Part shown: positions 35,565 through 44,667 of the stretch, in pieces
Numbering within the stretch: position 1 is the first letter of the stretch
Layout: each line of letters starts with the position of its first letter
Source of the DNA: Bin5 sp965204525
GTDB taxonomy: Bacteria; Chloroflexota; Anaerolineae; Caldilineales; Caldilineaceae
Length of the DNA: 64,000 nt
Direction of reading: 5' to 3'
Assembly (NCBI GenBank): GCA_965204525.1
Contig: OZ241994.1
Coordinates: 4,154,001 to 4,218,000, forward strand
Notes under the pieces: generated by a model
Told to the model about the DNA's origin: nothing
Seen by the model: the letters and a program-made list of their open reading frames with translations, nothing else
Databases searched by the model: none
Made by a program: the position numbers and the translations under genes

Positions 35565-37241
35565 ATGAGCGCCGCAGAGAGAACCGACAACACCTCCCTT
35601 GTGCCCCAATACAGTTTCCCCGAGACCTTGGCCGAGCAGAAGGCCGCGCTGGAATCGAATCCCCTGCTGCAGCGGCTGCATGCCTACCGCAAACGCTACG
35701 AGGGCGCCCCCCACCGGCCCATCTACCACTACGTCAACCCGGAAAACACGCTCAACGACCCCAACGGCCTCTGCTTCTGGCAGGACCGCTGGCATCTCTT
35801 CTATCAGGCCTGCCCGCCCGAAGACCCGCGTCAACACTGGGGCCACGCCATCAGCGATGATCTCATCCACTGGCAGGACCTGCCCTACGCCATCTACCCC
35901 AATCCGGAGGAACGCTGCTATTCCGGCGCGGCGCTGGTCGAAGAGGATCGAGTGATCGCCATCTATCACGGCACCACGGTGGGAAACATGGTGGCCGTTT
36001 CGCACGATCCGCTGCTGCTCAACTGGGAAAAGCTCACCGGCGCGCCGGTCATTCCCAAGGCCAGCGCCGACGGCTCGCCTCTCCCCTACCGAGTCTTCGA
36101 TCCCTGCATCTGGAAGAAAGGGGACCTCTACTACGCCCTTTCCGGCAGTACCCTGCCCCACGCAGCCTCCGGCCGGCGCACGCGTGCCAACTTCCTCTTC
36201 CGCTCACCCAACCTTGTCGACTGGGAATATCTGCACCCGTTTGTGGAAGACGACATCTTCACCGGCATCGGCGACGACGGCGCCTGCCCCTATTTCTGGC
36301 CGATCGGCGATCGTCATATCCTCCTCTTCTACAGCCATGTGAGCGGCGGGCAGGCCCTCCTGGGAGACTATGATGCCGAACGCGACAAGTTTGTCGTGAC
36401 CTCGCACCATGATTTCAACTTCGGTGCCTCCGAGCCGGGCGGCGTCCATGCCCCATCGGCAACGCCGGACGGCAAAGGCGGCGTCAACGTCATTTTCAAC
36501 TTGAACCCGGCCAAACCGACCACAGGCTGGAACCAGATCATGACGCTGCCGCGGCGGTTGACCCTGCAAGGCACCGACAAAATCGGCCGCGACACCCTCC
36601 TGGTCGAACCGGCCGGGGACGTCGAATCCCTGCGCAGCGAGCACCGCCAGATCACCGACATGGTCCTGCCTGCTAATCAGGAGATCGTCCTGGGAAGCAT
36701 CAGGGGCAACGCGATCGAGCTGATAGCGGAGATCGAGACATATGACGCACCGATGGTCGAACTGAACGTGCTGCGTTCACCCGGCAAAGAGGAGTACACC
36801 CGCATCGCCTTCTACCGCGAGCGCGGCTTCCGCGACTGGGAGCGCTTCGAAGGTGCGCAGCAGGCCAGGCTGGCCGCCGCCACAACTAGCCGCAGCGCCA
36901 CCGAGTCCTCCTCGTTCCCCGTCTACGATCCGCAAGGCCTGTCCGTCGCCGCCACCGACAGCCTCATCTCCATCGACTCCGCCTACGCCTCCCTCTCGCC
37001 CGACGTCCTTTCACGCGCGCCGGAGACCGCACCCGTCTTCCTCGAAAGGGATGAGCCGCTGCGCCTCAGGGTCTTCGTCGACAGAAGCGTCGTCGAAGTC
37101 TTCGTCAACGGCAAGCAGTGCGTGGCCATGCGCGTCTACCCCGAACGGGGGGACAGCGTCGGCGTCTCGTTGCGCTCACAAGGACAGGACGCCCGCGTCG
37201 TTTCCCTCGAGGCGTGGCAGATGAAGAATATCTATGAATGA
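35565..37241 (+). CDS. Glycoside hydrolase family 32-like protein, copy 2
   Basis: 558 residues, nearly identical in layout to the copy at 33371. NTLNDPNGLCFW, YRVFDPCIW and DDGACPYFW are all conserved, including the missing acid/base Glu. It differs by an insert of about 25 residues before the C-terminal sandwich (SRSATESSSFPVYDPQG), which makes it longer. Nucleotide similarity to copy 1 stays high over almost the whole gene, pointing to a recent tandem duplication with both copies kept in frame. AAAGGA lies about 12 nt before the ATG. Confidence 0.85.
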   Translation: MSAAERTDNTSLVPQYSFPETLAEQKAALESNPLLQRLHAYRKRYEGAPHRPIYHYVNPENTLNDPNGLCFWQDRWHLFYQACPPEDPRQHWGHAISDDLIHWQDLPYAIYPNPEERCYSGAALVEEDRVIAIYHGTTVGNMVAVSHDPLLLNWEKLTGAPVIPKASADGSPLPYRVFDPCIWKKGDLYYALSGSTLPHAASGRRTRANFLFRSPNLVDWEYLHPFVEDDIFTGIGDDGACPYFWPIGDRHILLFYSHVSGGQALLGDYDAERDKFVVTSHHDFNFGASEPGGVHAPSATPDGKGGVNVIFNLNPAKPTTGWNQIMTLPRRLTLQGTDKIGRDTLLVEPAGDVESLRSEHRQITDMVLPANQEIVLGSIRGNAIELIAEIETYDAPMVELNVLRSPGKEEYTRIAFYRERGFRDWERFEGAQQARLAAATTSRSATESSSFPVYDPQGLSVAATDSLISIDSAYASLSPDVLSRAPETAPVFLERDEPLRLRVFVDRSVVEVFVNGKQCVAMRVYPERGDSVGVSLRSQGQDARVVSLEAWQMKNIYE

Positions 37242-37314
37242 CAGCTGGTCAGCGCCAAATGACCCGCGGCCGCTGCGAAATACCCATCAGATCTTGTAAC
37301 GAAAGGAGTTGCTT

Positions 37315-37794
37315 GTGCACAGCCCAACCCTGTACGTCAACATGCTCGGAACCGCCAATAACTACATCAAGCAGAAGACGGAGGGCCTGACCCATGCCGA
37401 CAGCATGCTGCAGCTGCCCATCCCCGCCAACTGCATGAACTGGATCCTCGGCCATATTATGGTCTATAGGGAGCAGTACCTCGGCGTGATCGACGGCGTC
37501 AGCAAGCCCGACGAGGACGAGTTCGCTATCTACGGCGGCGGCTCCGAACCGTTGACCGACCCCGACAAAGCCATCCCGCTGGAAACCATCCTGGCGCGCC
37601 TCGATGATCTCTCCGACCGGGTTGTCGCCGCGCTTGAAAAGATGCCGGAATCTCGTCTGGATGAAGTGTATGATGAGGAACGGGGCGTCACCGTCGATCA
37701 GCGGCTGCACTTCTACCTGGTCTTCCACGAAGCCTACCATGTGGGTCAGCTTGAGCCGCTGTACGAACTGGCGATCGCGAACGGTAAGAATTAG
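37315..37794 (+). CDS. DinB-like four-helix protein, copy 2
   Basis: 159 residues, the paralogue of the gene at 35028. It shares LYVNMLGTANNYIKQKTEGL, LTHADSMLQLP, NWILGHIMVYR and YHVGQLEPLYELA, with the metal-binding His set preserved. GTG at 37315 is chosen because AAAGGAG ends 6 nt upstream; a TTG at 37309 would touch the ribosome binding site. Together with the preceding GH32-like gene it is the second unit of a duplicated two-gene cassette. Confidence 0.8.
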   Translation: MHSPTLYVNMLGTANNYIKQKTEGLTHADSMLQLPIPANCMNWILGHIMVYREQYLGVIDGVSKPDEDEFAIYGGGSEPLTDPDKAIPLETILARLDDLSDRVVAALEKMPESRLDEVYDEERGVTVDQRLHFYLVFHEAYHVGQLEPLYELAIANGKN

Positions 37795-37861
37795 CGAGCA
37801 GTTGGCAGTGATCGTTGAAGCCCTGCCAGCCGCTGTCCGCTGAAAACTGGAGACAAAAACC

Positions 37862-38779
37862 ATGCAGCTATCCGACATCAAGACCGTTGGCGTCGTCGGC
37901 GGCGGAACAATGGGCTTCGGCATCGCCATCAATTTCGCGCTCTGGGGCTACCCCACCATCATCAGCGACCTCTCCGACGAAGTACTGGCCGGGACCAATG
38001 CCAACATCGCCCATGCCCTGCAACTCTTCGTCGAAGGCGGACTGATCGACCAGCCGCGCGCCGAGGAAACGCTCGCCCGCATCATCACCACCACCGACCT
38101 GGCGCAGTTGGCCGCACAAAGCGACTTCGTCACCGAAGCGATTATCGAGCGGCTGCCCGACAAGCAGGCGCTGTTCAAACGGCTCGATGAACTCTGCCCG
38201 CCCCATACGATTCTCGCCAGCAACACCTCGCGCCTTGTCCTCAGCGACATCGGCGCCCACATCGGCCGCCAGGACAAGCTGGTGCTCACCCACTACTTCG
38301 CGCCGCCGCATATCGTCCCCGGCTTGGAGGTCGCCAAAGGGCCCGGGGCGACCGACGAGACTTTCGAGATTACCTGCGAACTGTTGAGCAGCGCCCGTAA
38401 AATCCCCATCCGTGTGCGCGGGGAGAAATCAGGCTATCTGCTGAACCGCATTCAGCACGCAATGGCGCGCGAGGCCAGCCAGCTGTGGGCGGAAGGCATG
38501 GCCAGCGCAGAGGATATCGAGCTGGGGATCGTCTCCACCTTCGGCTTCCGCATGCCCCACGAAGGCCCGTTCCTGCACTACGATCTGGCCGGTATCTGGA
38601 AATGGCCCGAAGACGTGCGCAATCCCCGCGCCATCGAAAACGAAAAATTCCGCGAGCAGATGCTGAAAGCGCAGCCCTGGTTCGTGGACCCGGCCAACTT
38701 CGAAGCAGCCGTCGAGAAACGGGACCGGGAATACATCCGCCGCCTGAAAGAACTCTACTGGGAAGATACCGACCGCTAA
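37862..38779 (+). CDS. 3-hydroxyacyl-CoA dehydrogenase family protein
   Basis: 305 residues. VGVVGGGTMGFGIAINFALWG is the NAD-binding Rossmann motif. SNTSRLVLSDI and THYFAPPHIVPGLEVAKG hold the substrate-side His, and EKSGYLLNRIQHAMAREA leads into the helical C-terminal domain. The family oxidises 3-hydroxyacyl-CoAs or related hydroxy acids (some relatives act on L-gulonate). The sugar-acid setting makes a gulonate-type substrate conceivable. GGAG sits 9 nt before the ATG. It converges on the aminotransferase gene downstream. Confidence 0.83.
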   Translation: MQLSDIKTVGVVGGGTMGFGIAINFALWGYPTIISDLSDEVLAGTNANIAHALQLFVEGGLIDQPRAEETLARIITTTDLAQLAAQSDFVTEAIIERLPDKQALFKRLDELCPPHTILASNTSRLVLSDIGAHIGRQDKLVLTHYFAPPHIVPGLEVAKGPGATDETFEITCELLSSARKIPIRVRGEKSGYLLNRIQHAMAREASQLWAEGMASAEDIELGIVSTFGFRMPHEGPFLHYDLAGIWKWPEDVRNPRAIENEKFREQMLKAQPWFVDPANFEAAVEKRDREYIRRLKELYWEDTDR

Positions 38780-38801
38780 CCACTACTCACTGACCACTGC
38801 T

Positions 38802-40091
38802 TCAAATCTCCCGCGCCACCGCGGCCACCGCGGCCACCGTCTCGTCGATCACGTCCGCCGTATGCGTCGTCGACAGGAACCACGCGCCCCGCTCCAGTGC
38901 ACGAACGCCCCGGTAGTGCAGAGCCTCTGTGAAGCGCACATAGCGCTCCTTATCCGCCTGCAGCGAGCTGCGATAGTCGGTGACCTGCCCCTCTACGCCG
39001 AATCCCACATGGAAGATCTGGGGAAAGCCCTCGACGCGGGCCTGGATGTCCGCCGCGTCCAACGCCTCCCCAATGCCCGCCATCAGCCGCGCGCCTTGCC
39101 TGTCGAGCGCGGCAAACGTCTCCGGCTTTTCCAGTTCCTGCAGCGTCGCGACCAGCGCCGCCATGCACGCCGGATGCCCGTTGAAAGTGCCGCCGTGCAT
39201 CACACCTCCGCTCGCGAACAGCTCCATCAGGTCGGCGCGCCCCGCGAAGCAGGAGACCGGAAACCCGCTCGCAATCGCCTTGCCAAAAGTCGCCAGGTCC
39301 GGCGTCACCCCGAAATGGGCCTGCGCGCCCCCGGGCGCAACCCGAAAGCCTGTGATCACCTCATCGAAGATAAGCACTGTGCCCGTTGCGGTGCATGCCC
39401 TACGCACGCCTTCCAGGTAACCGTCACCCGGAACTATCGTACTCGTGTTGCACATCGCCGGCTCCATGATTACGCCCGCCACATCCCCGCGCTCAAGCCG
39501 CTTCTCCAACAGTTCCAGGTTGTTCCACGGCAGCACCTCCGTGTGCAACCCGGCCTGCAGGTCCTGTCCCGCGCTCGCGGGAACTGCGTTCGGCGCCTCC
39601 TCAGGGCCGTACTCCTCCGCGGTCGGCGCGATGCTCCACAAAATGTTGTCCATCCAACCGTGGTAGTGCCCCTCGAACTTGATGATTACCGAACGCTGCG
39701 TAGCCGCCCGCGCCAGCCGGATCACCGCCTGCACCACCTCACTGCCCGCGCAGCTGAAGCGTACCCGCTCTGCGCACGGCACCATCTCGCAGACCATCCT
39801 GGCCGCTTCCTGCTCGATCCGGCTCTGTCCGGCAAAGAGGATGCCCGAACCCAGCTGCTTCTCCACCGCCTCCAACACCGGCGCCGGGTTGTGGCCCAGG
39901 ATCATGGGGCCCATGCCCAGGTAGTAATCGATCAGCCGGTTGCCGTCCGCGTCGTACAGGTAAGGGCCCTCGCCCCGCTCGAAAACCAGCGGCGTCGGCG
40001 CAATTCCCAGCCGGTAGTTACTGTTCACCCCGCCGGGCAGAGACTGCGATGCCTCGGCGATCAGTTGTCTCGATCCCTCAAAGGTCGTCAT
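38802..40091 (-). CDS. Class III aminotransferase, glutamate-1-semialdehyde aminomutase-like
   Basis: About 429 residues. It has the HemL-like opening SLPGGVNSNYRL, LGMGPMILGHNPAPV, the PLP-phosphate region CAGSEVVQAVIRLARA, GHYHGW, and DEVITGFRVAPGGAQ. The Schiff-base Lys is in TFGKAIASGFPV. It resembles glutamate-1-semialdehyde aminomutase but lies among catabolic genes, so it is more likely an amino-sugar or beta-amino acid transaminase. ATG 40091 is preferred over the ATG 9 nt upstream because AAGGA has correct spacing only to the former. Confidence 0.87.
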   Translation of the reverse strand: MTTFEGSRQLIAEASQSLPGGVNSNYRLGIAPTPLVFERGEGPYLYDADGNRLIDYYLGMGPMILGHNPAPVLEAVEKQLGSGILFAGQSRIEQEAARMVCEMVPCAERVRFSCAGSEVVQAVIRLARAATQRSVIIKFEGHYHGWMDNILWSIAPTAEEYGPEEAPNAVPASAGQDLQAGLHTEVLPWNNLELLEKRLERGDVAGVIMEPAMCNTSTIVPGDGYLEGVRRACTATGTVLIFDEVITGFRVAPGGAQAHFGVTPDLATFGKAIASGFPVSCFAGRADLMELFASGGVMHGGTFNGHPACMAALVATLQELEKPETFAALDRQGARLMAGIGEALDAADIQARVEGFPQIFHVGFGVEGQVTDYRSSLQADKERYVRFTEALHYRGVRALERGAWFLSTTHTADVIDETVAAVAAVAREI

Positions 40092-40337
40092 CAGGCCCAT
40101 TCCTTGTCTCGTGGTAACGATTCAACCAAAGTCAATTCGCCCCTCCTTATACGCATCCGCAACCAACTGCCGCACTCACTGACCACCGATCACTGCAGTT
40201 CCGCATTATCGCAGTTTCAGTCTGCCTGTACAACTGCGCGCAGGGTCGCACAATTGCTTTTTTGTCTGTTGGCGGGTACTCTTTTCCTACCTCAATCCTC
40301 ATAGACCTCCCGATTACACGACAGTGGAGATTCGCTC

Positions 40338-41573
40338 ATGTCAACCAACAGTCAGCGCTCAGGCAGCGAACCCGCAGAGCAGTTCACCTGGGCCGGAATG
40401 TACGCCCGCAGTGCATCTGAACCTAAGGCTTTGGGCGCAGGGAAACGCGGCCGGTACGACTTCGCCGTCGCCTATCCCGATCCCGGCTCTCTGCCTCTGG
40501 AAGGGCTTCTTGATGGCCTGCGGGAGGCAATGGAAGAGGAGGGCGGCGACCTCTCCCTCTACGCCAATCCCCAGGGCTACACGCCCCTGCGCGAGTTCGT
40601 GGCCGCCAAGCTGCAACGCGACAGAGCGATCAACGTGACCGCAGACGACATCATCCTCGCCGACGGCTCCAGCCAGCCCATCCATATGGTTGCCGAGACA
40701 CTCCTGGATCCAGGCGACGTCGTCCTCACCGAGGATTTCGTCTACAGCGGCACGCTCAATACCCTGCGCCGTTTTCGCGCCGACCTGCGCGGCGTGGCCA
40801 CCGACGAAGAAGGCATGATTCCGGCCGCCATCGAAGAGGCCATCCGCACAGCCAGCGCCGAGGGCAAAAAGCCCAAGCTGATCTACACCGTGCCCACCTT
40901 CCAGAACCCACAGGGCTGGACCATGACTCTGGCCCGCCGCAAGGCATTGGTGGCGCTTTCACAGCAATACGACGTGCCGATTCTGGAGGATGATTGCTAC
41001 GTCGACCTGCGCTACGAGGGCAACGACGTTACCTCGCTCCATTCTCTCGACGAGACCGGCCGCGTGCTCTACGTCGCTTCCTTTTCCAAAATCATCGCGC
41101 CGGGCATGCGCCTCGGGTATCTGACCGGTCCGCGGCAGTTCCTCGAACACGCGATCGGCGCAAAAAGCGGCGGTTCCGTAAACACCTTCGCCTCATGGGC
41201 CGTGCACCGCTTCTCCACCACCCATCTCTACAGCCACATCGAGGAAATCAACGACATCCAGAAAGATCGCCGCGACGCTATTCTTGACGCGCTCGATGAG
41301 AATTTCAGCGGCAGCGGCGCCACCTGGAGCCGCCCGCAGGGCGGGCTATTCATCTGGCTGCAACTACCGGAGCACGTCGATCTGGCCGCAGTGCGCGACG
41401 ACATTCTCGATGAGTATGACGTCGGCTATCATCCAGGGCCGCTCTTCGCCCCCGACGGCGTCTCCGGAAAGAACTGCGCACGGCTCTGCTTCGGCTACAA
41501 TCAGCCTGAAGAGATCAGGGAAGGGATCCGTCGTCTGGCGACCGCCTTTCGCGCCAAAGGACTGATCCCGTAG
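40338..41573 (+). CDS. PLP-dependent aminotransferase, class I/II (2-aminoadipate transaminase type)
   Basis: 411 residues, fold type I. YANPQGYTPLREFVAAKL, TFQNPQGWTM and EDDCYVDLRY are typical, and SFSKIIAPGMRLGY carries the PLP Lys. This is the aminotransferase part found in MocR regulators and in 2-aminoadipate/aromatic transaminases; no DNA-binding domain is fused here. The amino donor is unknown. GGAG is 8 nt before the ATG. It is divergent from the class III aminotransferase over about 240 nt that must hold both promoters. Confidence 0.87.
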   Translation: MSTNSQRSGSEPAEQFTWAGMYARSASEPKALGAGKRGRYDFAVAYPDPGSLPLEGLLDGLREAMEEEGGDLSLYANPQGYTPLREFVAAKLQRDRAINVTADDIILADGSSQPIHMVAETLLDPGDVVLTEDFVYSGTLNTLRRFRADLRGVATDEEGMIPAAIEEAIRTASAEGKKPKLIYTVPTFQNPQGWTMTLARRKALVALSQQYDVPILEDDCYVDLRYEGNDVTSLHSLDETGRVLYVASFSKIIAPGMRLGYLTGPRQFLEHAIGAKSGGSVNTFASWAVHRFSTTHLYSHIEEINDIQKDRRDAILDALDENFSGSGATWSRPQGGLFIWLQLPEHVDLAAVRDDILDEYDVGYHPGPLFAPDGVSGKNCARLCFGYNQPEEIREGIRRLATAFRAKGLIP

Positions 41574-41636
41574 TAGCCTGTGACGTTTCCGGCAACCGGC
41601 CGCCGCGAAAACAGGTAACAGTTTCGGAGTGCGTTT

Positions 41637-41864
41637 ATGAACAGGTGGGAACCAACTCAGGAGCAGTGGGCCGACTGGGAGGCGAAAGGTTATTTCGTCA
41701 TTCCCGGCAGCCACAAACTGGGAATCTTCCCCCACCTCCTCTATGCCGACAGCATCCACGGCGAACTATGCACCGCCTTCCCACCGGAGCAAGTGGATAT
41801 TTCCGAAATTCCAGGGCCGGGCCTCTTTCCCGCGGTAGGAGAGACGGCAGCGCCTGTCGGCTGA
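41637..41864 (+). pseudogene. Phytanoyl-CoA dioxygenase remnant with internal deletion
   Basis: 75 codons with a good ribosome binding site. The first part (WEPTQEQWADWEAKGYFVI) is the normal N-terminus of bacterial phytanoyl-CoA dioxygenase-like proteins. It runs straight into VIPGSHKLGIFPHLLYADS, a segment from the middle-to-late part of the same family. The core between them, with the first iron-binding His-x-Asp, and the end with the second His are gone. The join lies at the shared letters VIPG, suggesting a deletion between short repeats. A functional enzyme is not expected. Confidence 0.65.
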
Positions 41865-41878
41865 CCTCTGCGCCAGCC

Positions 41879-42712
41879 ATGCAGGCCCCGCACATCGAAA
41901 ATCACCCGCAAATGACAGGCCATCCTGCCCACGACGAACTCGTCCGGGAAGTGCGCTCCTGGTACATCTGCGACTATCCAGCTCTGGGCAAGGTCGTGGC
42001 GCGCCGCCGGTTCGGCTACTACAGCCGCATCCAACAGACCGACTACTGCGACATCCACATCCTGGAACCGTTTGACCCGGCAGAGGCGCCCGCATTCATT
42101 GCAGACGTGCACGCCTTCTACGGCCAGCGCCGCGTACACATCTTCACTCACGGCCAGGCTGTCGACACGCGTCTGTCCCACGCGCTGGAGCAGGGCGGTT
42201 GCATCCGCGGCGCCGACATTCTCTATCTGGCCCATGTGAATAAGGGCGTGCCTCCCAAAGCCGAGTCAGGCCCTGGACGCATCGAGCCGGTTACGCCCGG
42301 CAATCTCCGGGACTATACAGTTACAAAGCTAAAGGGGTTTGCCGGCAAAGAAGAGGAGCCGGACCCGGCTGCCGTCGAAGCCGATATGGCAGTCCGCCGG
42401 GCGGACCTGAATGCCGGCGGGGCCTTCCTCATCGCCCGGGTCGGCGATGAAGCCGCCGCTGTCATCGGTTGGTACGAGGGCCCCGACCGCTACATCTTCA
42501 ACTTGGTGACGCGGGCGCCCTTCCGCAATCAGGGCATCGCACGTCAACTGCTGTCCCGTGTGCTCGCAGACACCTACGCACTGGGCAAACGATCGCTCCT
42601 GATCAACACAGATCCGGCAGATACGCCGGTACAGTTCTACCGTCGTCTGGGCTTCGTTGATGAGATCTACTGGAAGGGAAAGTGGCTCTGGGCAGGCTCT
42701 TCTTCCCGATAA
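41879..42712 (+). CDS. GNAT family N-acetyltransferase
   Basis: 277 residues. The C-terminal half has the acetyl-CoA loop VTRAPFRNQGIARQLLSRVL and FYRRLGFVDE, the GNAT signature. The N-terminal half (SWYICDYPALGKVVARRRFG, VHIFTHGQAVDTRLSHALEQG) looks like a degenerate first GNAT-like domain. The acceptor is unknown. The start at ATG 41879 follows the dioxygenase remnant by 14 nt, so it may depend on read-through from that transcript; the ribosome binding site is weak. Confidence 0.75.
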   Translation: MQAPHIENHPQMTGHPAHDELVREVRSWYICDYPALGKVVARRRFGYYSRIQQTDYCDIHILEPFDPAEAPAFIADVHAFYGQRRVHIFTHGQAVDTRLSHALEQGGCIRGADILYLAHVNKGVPPKAESGPGRIEPVTPGNLRDYTVTKLKGFAGKEEEPDPAAVEADMAVRRADLNAGGAFLIARVGDEAAAVIGWYEGPDRYIFNLVTRAPFRNQGIARQLLSRVLADTYALGKRSLLINTDPADTPVQFYRRLGFVDEIYWKGKWLWAGSSSR

Positions 42713-42742
42713 CGGGCGGTCGGCCGCTTGCCGTCATCTGTT

Positions 42743-43273
42743 TCACTGGGGTAGAGGCAGCTCAGAGTATTCGAGGTTGCCCAGGTCGGTCATTTCGCCG
42801 TCTGTTATCTTAAAGAGGACCGCGTCGGGTGTACCCTCCTGGTACAACAGGAAGGAGCTCATCACGATGTCGAGAATGAGGCCGTACCGTCCGGATTCGA
42901 GGTCCTCAAACACGAAGCGGCCGCTGGCATCGGTATAGGTAATCGGCGCAGTCGACGGGTCGTACGCGACAACCCGCTCCGTGCCCTCATCATCGCTCAA
43001 CGTCTCACCGATCGCGAGCTTCACGTCCGCCACCGGCTGAAAGCCATCCTCCGTTTTCAAGAGGAGCACCCCGGTCAGAGCGCCGCTGCCAGTCGCGTTC
43101 TCTGGCGATGAACTTGTCGAATCCGCGACCGCTCCGCTGTCCGCCCGTGTGCTGCCTGCCCTGCTGTCCCGTCCTGCTGTCGTCAGAGAAGAGGTCTGCT
43201 CTTCCCCGGGAATGCCGCCGCTGCACCCCAGGAACAGCAGAACCGTAATGAGAATATACGCTTGACGTTTCAT
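42743..43273 (-). CDS. Lipoprotein with carboxypeptidase-regulatory-like domain
   Basis: About 176 residues. The signal peptide MKRQAYILITVLLFLGCSGG has a lipobox (FLGC), so the protein would be lipid-anchored outside the membrane. A Ser/Thr/Gly-rich linker (residues about 25-60) precedes a beta-sandwich of the type ITYTDASGRFVFEDLESGRYGLI, typical of regulatory-like domains in surface proteins. It is on the same strand just downstream of the secreted protein gene (57 nt apart), so the pair may be co-expressed. Confidence 0.7.
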   Translation of the reverse strand: MKRQAYILITVLLFLGCSGGIPGEEQTSSLTTAGRDSRAGSTRADSGAVADSTSSSPENATGSGALTGVLLLKTEDGFQPVADVKLAIGETLSDDEGTERVVAYDPSTAPITYTDASGRFVFEDLESGRYGLILDIVMSSFLLYQEGTPDAVLFKITDGEMTDLGNLEYSELPLPQ

Positions 43274-43329
43274 GAGCTGTTCCCGCAACGAGCAGTGAAA
43301 CGCGTTCCCGCTTCCCTCACACTTAATCG

Positions 43330-44667
43330 TTACTGATTGATCGCCTCGTACACCTGGAACTGGTCGTCCGTAGCGCCAGTCTTCAACTGGTTAACCACCG
43401 CTATGATTTTGGCGCCGTCAGCTGTAGCCGTGCAGGTGGCGCTGCCCACATAGCCGTCCTGAATCTTGTTCGCCTGCAAGTCCGTCAAAGTCTCATTCGG
43501 CTGCAGTGTCCCCGTGACCGTGTAGGTCGTGTCGGTGAAACTGCACTCCACCGCGGTCTCTGACGACCCTACGTTCATCACATTAATGCTCGTGAAAAAA
43601 CCGGCGTTGCGGTCGTTGATTGTAGGCATGCGCACAGCGCTCGTGGCATCGTCCGGATCAAAGCTGCCGTAAGCCGCAAACTGGGTTAAGGGAGAACTTC
43701 CGGCTCGTTGGCTGACAACCGCCGCCAGAGGCTGACTCGCGCTGTTTGTGGTTACATGGCCGGAACCGATAAACTTCTCACCGCCCGCGCAAGTGGAATT
43801 GGCGCCGCTCCCAAAGGCGCCGCCCGCAAAAGTAACGGTCTGCCCGGCAGCGACCGTCTGCGTTTCCGTGCACGCGCTGCCCGCCGCCGACGGCATGTAG
43901 GATACCGTTACACTGGTATCCGTGTCGCCCGTATTCTGTATCTGAATATCGGTGTTGATGCCGTTATTGTTGGCGTTCACCAGGGGCATTGCTGGATTGA
44001 CAGCGCCGCTGGCGAACCCGTTGTAGGCCGCCATTGAGGCCGTATCTTCCAGAAACGCGACCACGACGACAGGCTCGTCGCTTGTCACCTTGGCTGAGAA
44101 GAGATTACTCGTGTGCAGCTCCTGTTTCTGATAGAAATTATGCGAAGCGTAGGCGGCCAGCGTGATGTTCGTCGTGATTCCGTCGCTGTAGTTCACCGTC
44201 ACATTCGTAGAGGACGGGTTGGGATTCTGCAGAGCAAACCAGCTGTTGAAGCCTCCATCACTGTTCGCCATCAGCAGGGGCAGGTAGACAGTTGTGCTGC
44301 CCTGACTTTCTCCTACGTACGTTCCTCCCGCTGTCAGCGCGCTGTTCATCATGTTGCTGAGCGCGGCGACCGGCTGATCCGATGAGATCACAACCGATCC
44401 GCTGAATCCCTCCTGCACCGGCAGTGTGAAGTAGATCTTTGAACGGTCGCGCTCGATGATATCAGTCAGCGTCTTCTCCAAGCTGCCATCCTGCCTGTAA
44501 AAGGCCAGGATGATATTGGCTGTGGATTGACTCATGTTGTAGGTCTGAATCGTAGACTTGTAGCCGGGAAATTGCCCCTGGGCATGAGTGTGCGAATAGC
44601 CTATGACGAAGGCAAATACCAGTGCCAGTGCAACTGTGACAAAGGCAAAACGCTGTTTCCGTTTCAT
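43330..44667 (-). CDS. Secreted beta-rich protein of unknown function
   Basis: About 445 residues. An N-terminal signal peptide (FAFVTVALALVFAFVIGYSH, cleavage near THAQG) directs export. The rest is low-charge, Thr/Ser/Asn-rich beta sequence in three similar blocks: FNSWFALQNPNPSSTNVTV, TDIQIQNTGDTDTSVTVSY and TSINVMNVGSSETAVECSF, each followed by an extended strand pattern. These look like repeated Ig-like domains of about 110 residues. Function unknown; cell-surface role inferred. Confidence 0.7.
   Translation of the reverse strand: MKRKQRFAFVTVALALVFAFVIGYSHTHAQGQFPGYKSTIQTYNMSQSTANIILAFYRQDGSLEKTLTDIIERDRSKIYFTLPVQEGFSGSVVISSDQPVAALSNMMNSALTAGGTYVGESQGSTTVYLPLLMANSDGGFNSWFALQNPNPSSTNVTVNYSDGITTNITLAAYASHNFYQKQELHTSNLFSAKVTSDEPVVVVAFLEDTASMAAYNGFASGAVNPAMPLVNANNNGINTDIQIQNTGDTDTSVTVSYMPSAAGSACTETQTVAAGQTVTFAGGAFGSGANSTCAGGEKFIGSGHVTTNSASQPLAAVVSQRAGSSPLTQFAAYGSFDPDDATSAVRMPTINDRNAGFFTSINVMNVGSSETAVECSFTDTTYTVTGTLQPNETLTDLQANKIQDGYVGSATCTATADGAKIIAVVNQLKTGATDDQFQVYEAINQ

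Noticed and set aside
32201..36161. Minus-strand frames of 404 and 440 codons
   Set aside because: Shadows of the Gfo/Idh, GH32-like and DinB-like genes; no family motifs.
38862..40304. Plus-strand frame of 480 codons
   Set aside because: Shadow of the class III aminotransferase, which has the PLP lysine motif and a proper start.
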